A stretch of DNA of 64,000 nt from Amanita rubescens (lineage: Eukaryota > Basidiomycota > Agaricomycetes > Agaricales > Amanitaceae), in NCBI GenBank assembly GCA_015039365.1, contig WION01000051.1:124001-188000 (forward strand). The letters run 5' to 3'. Positions 34,385 to 45,104 of the stretch are shown here, piece after piece (within the stretch, counting starts at the first letter, position 1; each line of letters opens with the position of its first letter). The notes beneath the pieces were generated by a model. The model saw nothing but the letters and a program-made list of their open reading frames with translations, did no database searches and was not told where the DNA came from. Made by a program: the position numbers and the translations under genes.

Positions 34385-35560
34385 GACAGTGACAACAATT
34401 TGATCCCTGGCAGTGTTACTGGGGAAAGTACTTGATCAGCAGTGTCAGCCAATAGCCAGCCTATCACCAATAGGACTGCCATTCTGAGAGGGACTATAGT
34501 ATAATGTCTGCCAATTGTTTGAGAAGCACTATCATACAAGCTACCTGATTGTCTGATAGAGTCTGTCACACAATTGGTCTGAATGTGTGTTATCTGACAG
34601 ATACTACTAGTACACAAATTGTCTGAGTTTCTAACTGCCCTGAGAGGCACTGTCACATATGTTGTCTGGCAGTCTGACAGTCTGAGAGCTGCTGCTAACC
34701 AAGTTATTTGATTAGCTGATAATCTGATTGCACAAGAGGTACTGACACACTGGTTGTCTGATGCTCTGATTGTCTGAGAGGCACTGTTACATAAGTTGTC
34801 TGACTCTCTGACTGGCTGAGAGACAAGTTGTCTGCCAGTCTGGTAGTCTGACAATCTGAAAATTGCTGCTACACAAGTTACCTGAATATCTAGTTGTCTG
34901 ATTGATCAAGAGATACTGACATACTGATTGTCTGACTGTCTGATTGTCTGATAAATGCTTACCCAATAATTGTCTGACTGTTTGACTGTCTGAGAGGCTC
35001 TGTTCCATAAGTTGTCTGACTGTCTGATTGTCTGAGGGGCACTGTTCCATAAGTTGTCTGACAGTCTGATAGTTTGACAATCTTATTAATCAAGTTACCT
35101 GATTAGCTGGTTGTCTGATTGCCCAAGAGATACTGACACACTAATTGTCTGACTACCTGATTGTCTGAGACACACTATTCCACAAGTTGTCTGATTTTCT
35201 GATTGTCTGATTGTCTGACACATGCTCACACACTAATTGTCTGACAGTCTGACTATCTGAGAGGCTCTGTTCCATAAGTTGCCTGACTGTCTGACTGTCT
35301 GAGGAGCACTGCTCCATAAGTTGTCTGACTGTCTGACCATCTGAGAGACACTGTTGCATAAGTTGTGTGATTGTGTGATTGTCTGACTATCTGACAACAT
35401 CTGCCTGTCTGACTATCTAGCTCTCTGAAGATCAGCCCAGTTCTGATGTTCTGACAAACTATAATTATATTGGTCCAAAAGTCTAATACAATCTGGATGT
35501 CAAATACTCTGAAGGTCTACTGCATCTGATGAATCTGGACATATGAACTTATGAGAGTCT
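34385..35560 (-). repeat. right subterminal TCTGAC/GTCTG array
   Basis: Dense gtctgactgtctgattgtctga units, with larger units such as cataagttgtctgactgtctg recurring about every 60-90 bp. On the minus strand these are the same CAGACA words as in the left array, so the two arrays face each other. Short open frames across it are repeat translation. Confidence 0.8.
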
Positions 35561-35667
35561 GAGTGACTGCATGGATCTGATGCACTGGTGGCTACTGCTG
35601 GTCTATTAAGCTTGTGAACTGACACAATAATCAGGTCTGATCAAGCATCAGATGAAATCAGATGTTG

Positions 35668-35693
35668 TCAGACTTTTGCCCTGTTTGCTGATG
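35668..35693 (-). repeat. right terminal inverted repeat
   Basis: The complement of 8,393-8,418 with no mismatch over 26 bp. The next bases outward (aaggcg) do not match the bases outside the left end (ata), so no target duplication of 3 bp or more is seen. Confidence 0.85.
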
Positions 35694-35739
35694 AAGGCGA
35701 TAGCAAGGAAAATTCGTAGGAAATTCGTGGTGAGTGGTG

Positions 35740-36078
35740 TGAAGAAAAGCAACAAGCTTATGTCACGAGCCTTAGACAGGCTACACAACACAAGACTCAA
35801 TCACTCGTAGATACTACCGACAGTGTCAGGTAGCGAGGGCGAATACAAGACCCGTCGAGGGTCAGGGCAAAGTTAAGAGGTGTGGAGCTCCGAGCTGTCC
35901 AAGGAAAGACTAGCTTGTTGCTTAGCGTATCTACTACAATCTACGTTACTTATATACTACAGAGGGTATAGGGTATGAGTCATAGGGTATAGGGTAATGT
36001 AAAGAGTAGGGTGGCCCATTGCTATGTATGTCGACCTAGCTAATGATGATTATTTATTAGACAATTGGCGGCAGCTGT
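35740..36078 (-). repeat. possible solo LTR
   Basis: The stretch starts tgtgaagaaaagc and ends aatccatcaca, so both strands read TG...CA. On the minus strand it carries a good TATA box (tatataagtaacg) and an aataaataat polyadenylation-like word, as expected of an LTR. A direct run of gggtatagggta lies at about 35,955-35,995. No target duplication was found and no second copy is in the window, so this is tentative. Confidence 0.4.
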
Positions 36079-36104
36079 GAAGCTTACCCTTCCTTAATCC
36101 ATCA

Positions 36105-36744
36105 CACACCTCTCCCAACTTGGTCGTAAATGAAGGGGGTAAGATCTGCTTCTCGGGCGAAAATAATAAATTTGGAAAGAATGCTGTTTTCTTGACGACG
36201 GGACTTATCGTTGAATCGCAATTGAGTGTACCAGCCGACAGTACGATTAACCCTGGTCACAAGGTAAAACAAATATCGTTCGGATGCTACCCCAGTTGAC
36301 ACGCGGCGTCTCTCACTAGATTCGCCAGGTTCTTTTACTGCCATTTGGAGGCGAGATTCAACGGCTTCTCGCCTACATCGGAACAGTTTTCGAAACCGAC
36401 GAATTTGTGTGCCTATTAGAGTCCGGTTCTTTGATTCTAACAACCCGGAGGGATGGAGCAGGTGCCAACTACAATTTTGCGTCGAGTTCAAGTGGTAAAT
36501 GTTCTCTAATTGGATGACTTTAGCTAATTATGTGCTTCACCAGCATCTAGCTCTCCAGTGCGCTCACAAGTGCCTGCGGGACTTCTGTCTGGTTCACCTG
36601 TTAAGGTTTCAACATCAGCAAATGCCAATACTAAAGGTAAATCGAGCCACTTTCCACCTTCGCTTGGGTTCAAAGACAACGGTAAGCTGAAGTTGCATCA
36701 TTGTTATGATAACTGAAACCTATTTGTTATTAGTCCCAGTATAT
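36105..36744 (+). pseudogene. 3' part of a host-family gene, broken at both ends
   Basis: Exons can be read in frame: a first piece with GGKICFSGENNKFGKNAVFL and TTGLIVESQLSVPADS, then IQRLLAYIGTVFETDEFVCL and LESGSLILTT, then a Ser-rich linker with PVRSQVPAGLLSGSPVK. Introns are about 45-55 nt. In similar Agaricomycete proteins this beta-rich module follows a disordered N-terminus. After the final short exon start (VPVY) the sequence turns AT-rich and the frame ends at about 36,744, so another insertion or deletion cut it here. Upstream it is cut by the LTR-like segment. It could be the missing end of the 7,379-8,347 gene, but the middle is absent. Confidence 0.5.
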
Positions 36745-37336
36745 TCCCTTTAATGAAAACATCTAAAATTACATAATCAATATATGTAGTAGGGGGTGTT
36801 GTATACCATTATTTGTTAAAAGTAGAATGTTATTCTGCACAATTCCATAGATTCCATGAATTCCTCAAGGAACAGTGGGGGGTGGACTGCAAAGTACTGT
36901 GTCAATGGCCTTATCTTGGACTTGACAAAAAGGACTTAGACTTAGGTAAATGGCAATGACCTTAATGCACTTAGTGTCTTAGATGGTCTTAGCCATTTTT
37001 ATCACTAAGGCAGGAAAGACATTTTAAGCTCCCAAAGTGCATAAGCCAAACCAGAATTTTCCTGATAGTATATAAGTGATCACACATATAAACATGAAAC
37101 ATGTTGAATGTCATACATATAGCTAGCAAGAGATTTTCTTTGAATATTTATTGTTATCTATAATTTATTCAACTTGAATAGGAGTCTGGAGACACTACAT
37201 GCTAGTTTGGCTTGGGACACTCCAATAGTCTCCCAAGCTAATTAGCAATTTAGCAGGGCTTGAGTCTGCAGTTTTCATGAATCATGATGGAACTCTAATT
37301 AGAAAGACAAGGCAAACCAATGAACTCCACCAGCAC
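36745..37336. other. AT-rich insertion-like stretch, no gene
   Basis: The base composition is like the Plavaka interior and unlike the synthetase gene to the right. It interrupts the gene on its left after VPVY. No inverted ends, LTR or open frame could be recognised. Confidence 0.4.
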
Positions 37337-39239
37337 CTATGGCGTTGCCTTCCCTGGCCACCTTGGATATAACGAACACTCCCTAACTGTATACCTATTG
37401 CCCAACCATGCCAAAAATCTCTCTACACCTAAACCATACCCACCATGCTCGCAAGTTCCGTACTTGCGCAAATCCGTAAACCAGTAATATGGTGCAGGGT
37501 CAATGCCTTCTCGCTTGTACCCCTCGAGTAACTCGTTTATATCGGAAATCCTCATCGATCCACCGACAATCTCGCCGACGTTGGGCATAAGTAAGTCGCA
37601 TGATTCGGTGAAAACTCTTCCGTCCGCGCCATCATCACCGTCTACAACGCCGTCGGTAAGCGAAAACTTGCCGCGAGGCATGCTCTTCATATAGAACGAC
37701 TTCAACTCCTTTGGGAACCCGTACAAGAACACCGGTTTTCCGATGACGTCCGTCATTTGCCTTTCCGCAGCCTCTGCAATGTCATCGCCGACCTTGTGCT
37801 CGACCATGACCGGTTCGCCGTTTTCGCCCTTGATAACGTTACCTGCGTCATCCTCTTCGGGCCTCTCGATTCCATGTTGGTTAAGCCATTGAATCGCCTC
37901 GACGTACGAAATGCGCATAAAAGGCCGCGTTGGAGCGACAAAGTTGGGGTTCAAAGTACGAATGAGAGAGGAGGAGACAGGATCGGCGAGGAGAATGTCG
38001 ACGGTCTCGCAGATAATGGTCTCTATGTGTTCCAACAATTCGGGGAAGGTAATGAATCCTACCTCAGCCTCGAGATGGGTATATTCCGAAAGGTGACGCC
38101 TGGTATGGCTGTTCTCCGCTCTAAAACTTTCTTGAACGCAGAAGACGTCGCCGAGCGCAGGGAGACAGGTCTCTAGGTATAATTGGGAACTTTGTGTAAG
38201 GAAGGCGGATTGTCCGTAGTAGTCTAGCTTGAATAATGTCGCTCCGCCCTCGACTTGAGTTTGAACGAGGCATGGTGGAGTGACTTCGAGCAGGTTGTGG
38301 GAAGCATAGGTGGTGCGGAAAGCAGATAGGAGGTGAGACCGCAGTCGCAGGACAGAAGAAGCGGTCTCGCCGCGGAGAACGAGGTGTCGCAAATCCGCAA
38401 GAATGGACGGGTCGGATTTCTACACGCAAATGAGCAGGCGATCAGCAGCGACTCGCCACAACACACCTCATTGAGTCGGTTAGTAAATGCTTCTTCGGCG
38501 CCTGGTGCACCGCCCAAGACGCGCCAGTAGTCGACGACAAGCTCGTGCCCACCAGGTGCTGTCTTGCCTTCGGGGACGGGTTGGAGAGAGCCTACAAGCT
38601 CGACGGACGTTTCAATAGTGAGCGTCAGCGCCTCGTAGGTTTGTGCCTATCTCGTTATCAGGCGCGACGATAGGGATGATAAGGAAAGAACAAACGGGCT
38701 TTCCGGAAAGTAAGGCTTGGAGGAATCCAGTACCATCTCTAAGAACGATGAATATAATCCCTTTCTGATCACGCAGACGATGGACCCAGCCGAACACCCT
38801 GACGCGCTGGGATCTGTACTCGGCTAGCTGAGAAATCTTGGCCTAACCGACTGTCGGTCACGGTAAGCACGAGAGAATACGAAGAGCACACCCTCTTAGC
38901 CTGCGGTAAAGTGTCATCCTCCACGAGCACGATTTTCTTGCTTTCTTCCAATAATTTCTCTCGTTTCTCTTTCTCCTCGGTGTCCTTGGCCAACTCTCTC
39001 TCCTTGAGCTCTTCCGCCTTCTTCTTCTTCTTTTCTAATCCATCTGCCGTTTTCTTTGCCTTTTTCAGGGATGACTGGGTCGGTTCTGTATATTCGCCAC
39101 CCGCGTCCTTGCGTACGAGATACTTGGCATCATCAGGGCTAGCAAAGATCGCATGTCCTAACGACTGGTAAGGTGATTCTAGGGTGCCCAGGCCGGCGGT
39201 GTCGGTGCCAGATAGCTCATCGATGTACACGGTGGCCAT
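37337..39239 (-). CDS. asparaginyl-tRNA synthetase, cytosolic
   Basis: Exons 39,239-38,892, 38,842-38,696, 38,646-38,467 and 38,419-37,337 give 585 residues with no break. It joins asparagine to tRNA-Asn in the cytosol. The N-terminus has the eukaryotic start MATVYIDELSGTD and a Lys/Glu-rich helical extension (about 55-110). The OB-fold anticodon-binding domain follows (RVRVFGWVHRLRDQKG). The class IIb catalytic core has motif 2 at about residue 324 (FRAENSHTRRHLSEYTHLEAE, less its last residues) and motif 3 at about 552 (GYGLGVERFLAWL). The end YPRWPGKATP is family-typical. It diverges from the oxidase gene across 116 bp. It is the first core gene right of the transposon-rich region. Confidence 0.97.
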
Positions 39240-39355
39240 GGCGATGGGAGTCTGAAAGCAAGTTGGAGAATGACTCGAGAGATTTTTTTATCTTATCTTA
39301 TCAGACGCGACTTGATTTTCATTCACACTTCACACACTCATACTCTGCCTCGAGG

Positions 39356-40287
39356 ATGGTCATCATCTCCCGCTTCGCAAAGTCATTTTTGCTCGTCGTA
39401 GCTGTGCTCGTACGTGTTGTTTCTTTCGTTCTAAAGTACTGTTTCAACAGCAGGACAGGGCCTGCTATCCATGGTTGCCTTCCTCCACCCACCAGCACGC
39501 GCTTACATCGATCCATGGACAGGACAACTGTTCGGCGAGGGCGGCGTAGAGGGCGTTTGGCACAACGGATCCATCCAGACAGTCCACGGCTATACCGCCG
39601 CTCCGACACTCAAATCCAAACCAGACAATTTCAGCGGGATGAGCAGCGAGTCGAGCGTTCACGGTGGGGTTATCATGTCCAAGCTTGGAAATGCGACCGC
39701 GAAGTACAATCACTTCTCACTAGCTTGTAATAACGATTCATTAATTCTCTTGATTGCAGAGCAGCACTGGGACGCGCAACATGGAAACTACTGTACGTCC
39801 CTCTAGCGAATACCATTCCACCCGGAACATAACCTTCTCCACAGCCACACAATGACACTCCGTTTTCCAGAGGTTTAATATAGCATCACTTGTCTCTGAG
39901 GCATGCCACTTACTTATTCGGTAGCACCCAACGCCAGACGAACGTACGGCCCTCTCATCCTACTTCCACCTCCTTTCTCGGCTGTATCCCTGCGGCGAAT
40001 GTGCGGCAGAATTCCAAGCTCTGCTGAAGAAATACCCACCACAGACCTCTTCCAGACGCTCTGCTGCACTTTGGCTCTGCTCGGTTCACAACGAAGTGAA
40101 TAAAAGGCTAGGTAAACCATGGTTTGACTGCGCGAACCTCGATGCAGAGTACGATTGTGGATGTGGTGATGATCCAAAGGAAAAACAAACGTCGAGGAAT
40201 ACGGCTAACGGGAGCGATCCAATGGACCTAGAACACTTGCCAAGTGTAGACAGGGACACGGGCGTTGAGATGATTAAAGGTGGTTGA
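39356..40287 (+). CDS. Erv1/Erv2-family FAD-linked sulfhydryl oxidase, ER type
   Basis: Exons 39,356-39,409, 39,459-39,703, 39,760-39,792, 39,845-39,872 and 39,925-40,287 give 240 residues. An N-terminal hydrophobic segment (SFLLVVAVLGLLSMVAFL, residues 10-27) acts as a signal anchor, which favours the ER enzyme Erv2 over mitochondrial Erv1. The domain has ATWKLLHTMTLRFPE for FAD binding, the catalytic CxxC as YPCGEC (Cys 143 and 146), and the second FAD-binding block VHNEVNKRLGKP. It passes disulfides to protein disulfide isomerase and reduces oxygen. The acidic tail after YDCGCGDD is poorly conserved. The 3' end is 81 bp from that of HUS1. Confidence 0.92.
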
Positions 40288-40368
40288 CGAACTGCACTGG
40301 ACTTGGATGATTTATATTATATTAACGTATTAGGCTTTACAACTTTCAGGAATGTCGCTAACGCTGTA

Positions 40369-41476
40369 CTACTCGCTAATCATAGCTGGTATATAAAACG
40401 TGAGGACGCCCCCAGCATCTGCAACGTCCCCAATATAAACGTAGAGAATTATGCAATAGTGATGGCAAAGACCTATAAAGAACTTAATTAGCCCAGTTCG
40501 CCCATATAACAATAATAGCCGTACAAGCAATGGTCGTTGTGGATACGACATAGCTGTTCAAAAACTTGGAGAAACCCTTCAACGAGATACACACTTCATA
40601 TATCTGATCTGGGTCACGATCTTCCTGGTGCGGCACTATGGCAGCCTTGAATAAGGTACGAGCACGACAACACGGTACACACTTCTCGGATTCACGCAAT
40701 TGTTCCAATCCGTCTCCACCTTGACGCTCTCGGTGAAAATTGAAAGTTGCAGCTTCTTATTATTGTTGGCGCGAAACGCGAGGACGTTCGCCATCGGCCG
40801 CAGTCGTTCTACGATTGTTCTCAGTTTATTCAGCGGCGGCAAAAGTACATGAACCTATGCTGAATCAGTGACAACCCAAAAAGACGCGCATATAGTCCAC
40901 GAACGTCCGGCTCTGGCACCCTCGGTTCTTCAAGCTTTTGTACCTCTGCAGGTTTCATAACTTCGATTCTCACATCGTGGGTAACGCGCATCCTGCGACC
41001 TGCACGGGACAGACCTGCTATCTCAAAGGACAGCACCGCCTGATCGTTCTTTTTGGCTAGTTTCATGACGACCTCTTCCAACTCATAGCCAGACGTGGAC
41101 GATGTTGAAGGCGCCGCTGCGGAACGTAACGCGACAAGAAGCGCCTCGGGCGCGAGTGTCAGGGTGATGGTGTTCTCTGAGTTGGATTGGATACGATAGT
41201 TGCTGAACAGGGAGTCTACCTTGACTTTACTAAACCAAGTGAGATGCACACTACGATATAATAAAAGAGACGCACGACCATACTTGAAGACCCCCTTCGT
41301 TCGTCTCGCTATTGCAAATGATATGTATATCTTCTTCGGTCAACTTGATGATACATTTTTTTTGTATTTTTTCTACAGACTGTACGATTTCTGCCCATAG
41401 AATTAACCTGTGCGAGCGAGACTGGGTTCTTACTGAAGAAAGTCTGAACGTCGTCAATGGAAGTTCTAAAGCGCAT
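40369..41476 (-). CDS. HUS1: HUS1 checkpoint clamp subunit
   Basis: Six exons (41,476-41,434, 41,390-41,276, 41,229-40,905, 40,854-40,681, 40,624-40,525, 40,472-40,369) give 286 residues. HUS1 joins RAD9 and RAD1 in the 9-1-1 ring that is loaded at damaged DNA and activates the ATR-type kinase. Diagnostic blocks are MRFRTSIDDVQTFF, KLTEEDIHIICNSE, VDSLFSNYRIQSNS, VMKLAKKNDQAVLSFEI, PDVHVLLPPLNKLRTIVERL and FLNSYVVSTTTIAC. The C-terminus ends with GGVLTFYIPAMI, as in other fungi. No break was seen. Its first exon overlaps, in antisense, the start of the neighbouring gene on the plus strand. Confidence 0.95.
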
Positions 41477-44085
41477 TGTCGGTGTATTAGGTCAGCGCTT
41501 GCGACTGGGATACCCGCCTCTGATAAGCCCGGGCTTATCCTCCCGCCTCAGTAACCCCCGCTCTGGTTCTGGTAAAGAAGCAAAAATCGCAGCCGAAAGC
41601 ACCCGTACGAGGAGTTTGACCTCCAGTGTTTCTTCAACCTCTGGAAAGCAGAATGGCACTCGGACTAGTTCACCCACCATAACGCCATCATCGTCGCCTC
41701 ATATAGGCCTAAGCCGTTTATTGTCGAGAAAGTCTGTGCCCAAGGTTGTAGACTTGAGGCCAGATTGGAAACGATCATCAACGTTACTCAATACTCGCGA
41801 TGAGTTGATTATCAGTCTGCTGGTCGATAGCCGGGAATACGATATTCTTACCTCGGAAAAGGCTCGTAGGGATTTATAATCATTCAACCATCTCCGTGTT
41901 ATATTTAACAGTTAGGTTATTACAGGAGCATCATGTTCTGCAATCCCGCCTTAGTGCAACATGCTGAAAAGTCACTGGTCAAGATGAACTCGTCCAACAA
42001 GAGTGTATCTAAGCAATCCGAGGACCAACTAGAAGCGACAAACAAGCGGGTTGATACTGCTCAAGCCGAACTCCTGCGTGTCTCGCACAGAGCCAACGAG
42101 GTGCATAGACGCTTGATGGAGCACCGTGCGAGCGTCCTCAGCCTCTCAGTGCGGAACATGGAGAAAAAGTTGGCGCCAAAACAGAGTGTTGCGACTCTGG
42201 TTACAACTCTCCCATCCAAAACGGTACACCTTCCCTATCCCCATCGAGATCAGTGATGTCGGCCGCTTCGACCTCTACTCGTTTCGACGGAGCACACTTG
42301 TTTGCAGGACATGTCGATGCGATCATTCCGAAACGAGCGAGGACGCCAGATGCTGCTGCATCAGAAATAACTACTCTAGAGGAGAAGCTAAAGGCGGAAA
42401 CCGAGGCTTTGACAGCTGCGGGCAAGAAGCAAGCCGAGCTACAACGAGAGTTGTCTGTCTTGCGTTTGGAAAAGCAAGAGGTAGAGACGACGATGACGTT
42501 GGAGCTGCAAAGTGCCGAGGAAACCATTTCTGCTTTGGAGCGGGAGTTGCCCAAGTTGGAGAATCTCGAGCAGCAGCATCTTGACTACAGGAATCAATGG
42601 AAAGAGGAACGAATACGACTGGAGGAGCGGCAGAAAGAAGAGGAGATAAAACAACTGGTGAATGCTTTGTCTGAGGAGAAGGAGAAAAGTCGGAGGGAAC
42701 TGGAGGAAAAAAAGGAAGAGACAATGCAAGCTTTGTCGGAGGAGATAGAAAAAAGGCAGAGCTTGGTCAGACGAACGAGAACAGTGGGAAAGAGAGCGAG
42801 CTGCAGCGCAGGATGAAAAGATGGAGGACCTGGCTAGGCTACAGGAAGAGCTGGAGAGGCAGAAGGAAGAAGATTTGGAGATTTTGCGGGCAGCAGGCCA
42901 GGAGCTGGAGGATGGGCTCGCTGCCGTGGATGAGCTCATGCAGGCACATGAGATTGCGTTCTTCTCCAGGGATTCGTCGCTGCCGGGACTAGTGCAAGCT
43001 ATTGGTTCCCATCTGCAAAAGGTCCATAGCAAGCTGGAAATGCATGCACAAGCCGAAGAAGAGTGGGACGTTACTGCGACGACGACTGGAAAACGACGTC
43101 CGAAGCGGTTTAAACAAGCGGGAAGCCTTACAGATGGAACTAGAGGAGGCCAGGAGAGCTCGAGATACGACGGCGCTTGAACTCAACAGGCGTCTTACTG
43201 AATCTCCTGCGCAGCCACCTGCTCCTCTACCTCCGGTAGAGATCAACGTTCCTCTTGACGTAAACGTTGCTAAAGTTACGTCCATCCTCTTGCCTCTGTG
43301 GAATATCCTCCCTTCTCCAGCGGTTCGGGCTGCCAAGTTTGCTAATTCAGCGGGGGTTCCGTACGGGATCGCCTATTGGAAATGTCTCGTCCGGGGCGAA
43401 ATCTATTGCAGATCTGGACGTGCGATCCCTGAAGACGCTATACGAGTCTGCACGGGCTGGCTCGTCACATGCCGAAGGGGCAGGTGGACCGTTCACTTTC
43501 GAAGCATTTGCTGCAAGAGTGCAGGCATTGATTGCAGATGATCGCTCGTTGATTGAGAGACTGATTCGATTCGCGCAAGTGCACGATATGCTGAGGCAGA
43601 ATGCGGATAGGGCTCAAAGGCTTGCGCTGGATGGAACAAACTCACTTGAAACGTACCAGAAGCAAGTGAAGACGTTGGAAGAGAGGAATGCCGCATTGAT
43701 GACGAGGATGATGCAAATGTGAGTCTTTTGTGACGTTTTGATCGCCACGTAGGCTGAGATGTGCATGCGTGCAGACAGGAAGAAATGCAGTTCCCACAGG
43801 ATGCCGCAGATCATCTCGAAGAGGAGAAGCAGGAATTTGAAGCATACGCGGCGGAGCAGGCTGAGACGTTGCGGCAGCTCACAGATGCCAACAACACGCT
43901 CAGTGCACGTACGCTGAACACTTGCCGAGGAGGTAGCTGGCGGACCTGACAAAATCCGTAAGCAATTGGAGGTACAGCTAGCCGAGTGTCGGAACCAGCT
44001 GTTGGCAGCGGAGACGGAGGTGAACGCGATGCGGATGTCTGAACAGTCGCAGAGACTGGCGTTGATGAACGAACTGAAGAGATAA
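41457..44085 (+). pseudogene. Uds1-type coiled-coil gene with several frame changes
   Basis: The N-terminal part is Ser-rich. It leads to LNTRDELIISLL and VDSREYDILTSEK, and after an intron EHHVLQSRLSA, which match the Uds1 ('up-regulated during septation') domain. A long coiled coil follows for most of the gene (ELERELPKLENLEQQ, EELERQKEEDLEILRA and similar), ending EQSQRLALMNELKR. The coding frame shifts at about 41,959, 42,178, 42,749-42,754 (A6), 43,075, 43,352-43,356 (G5) and 43,916. None of these can be bridged by a GT/AG intron. Most behave like single extra bases. It is either a decaying gene or a stretch of assembly errors. The first ATG overlaps HUS1 exon 1 in antisense, so the true start may differ. 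Confidence 0.6.
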
Positions 44086-45104
44086 GAGACGATATTTTAC
44101 CATACATAATTATTTTTTTATACGCGCACAGCAAAAACCTCCGGACCACACCAGCTTTTGTGTTGGCGTCGAGACCTCATTACGTCTCCGTCACCTACAG
44201 ATCAAGCACAAGGCCGGTACTAGCCCATAGTACGACTCTGGCAGGACCAACCATTCACATCAACGCGTGCTGTTATCTACCTCTACGACCATGTACTATG
44301 TAGGCTATGAAGGCCGCCAGGTCATGGGTGCGGACACATTTGGGCCGCCACAGTGGTGGTGGCCGGGGAAAATTCGGACAAAACTTTCCTCGAGGACCCA
44401 AAACAGGTGCGGACAGGAAGGTCCAAAAACGGGCAATTTTCGTCGCTAACCTTTGTGCTGATATTCCAGGGTCCTGCTAACACACGCACTTGTCATCTTG
44501 CCGACTGCTGATGACACCTTTCGAAGAGCTCGTAGCGCACATTGACTCGGATCGGAAACCTCGCTCTTTGCTTCGTCTCTTTCTGGCGCTCTGATACCGT
44601 CAATCGTTACTGCGCCTGTGCATTTCGCGTCCTGGTCTTAGCTAACACACACACTTGTCCACGAGCCCTACCTATTCTGTTATTTGCTGCGCATCACCTG
44701 AAGCATGACTGGTGTCGCATGTCCTTGTCTCAGCTCACGTCTGTTGCTTGCCCGCGTGTGTGCCCTCGAGCCTCACTTTGCATGACGCATACATCCCTGA
44801 TGTTGCCAATTGTCCATGTCATCCTCTCCCTTTTCTGGGCGTCTCGATGACGACGTCAATCCTACGATCATGTCGGCCTCCGTAGTCACCGACTATCCGT
44901 CCTAGCTTTTACCCGCCCAGTCGACAACGCTATTACCCTTAATTTTATTGCTATCCCTATCGCGTACAACGTGTCCTTGTGCGCAATATCGCCTGCTTCA
45001 CTTAATACTGTGTTCTTGGGAGATAAACAATACATCAATGGAAGGCTCGTTTTTTTGAATTGGTCTGGTCATACATGTTTAATACAGGGAGTTGATAGGC
45101 TCCA
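44086..45104. other. no supported gene
   Basis: This is an intergenic stretch between two converging genes. A short block (gctaacacacgcacttgtc) recurs in diverged form at about 44,473 and 44,640. No open frame has recognisable content. Confidence 0.4.

Larger units (their letters stand above)
8393..35693 (+). mobile_element. 27.3-kb Plavaka-bounded interval (giant element or rearranged copies)
   Basis: A 26-bp perfect inverted repeat starting CATCAGCAAACAGGGCAAAA lies at 8,393-8,418 and 35,668-35,693. Similarity continues inward for about 110 bp at roughly 80%, for example catctgatgct and aatagaccagcag on both sides. Inside each end is a long array of CAGACA (left) or TCTGAC/GTCTG (right), so the arrays are mirror images. 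An intact Plavaka transposase is encoded near the right end. AT-rich transposon DNA occupies about 8,393-10,070 and 29,880-35,693. The 20 kb between is richer in GC and carries intron-bearing genes. No second left end was found near 29,880. No clear target duplication is visible, so either one giant element with cargo or two joined copies is possible. Confidence 0.55.

Noticed and set aside
37753..38176. Plus-strand frame of 139 codons in the synthetase gene
   Set aside because: It is antisense to conserved class II catalytic motifs and has no known family.
39319..39713. Minus-strand frames of 82-96 codons over the oxidase gene
   Set aside because: They are antisense shadows. The plus-strand exons give a complete Erv-family protein.
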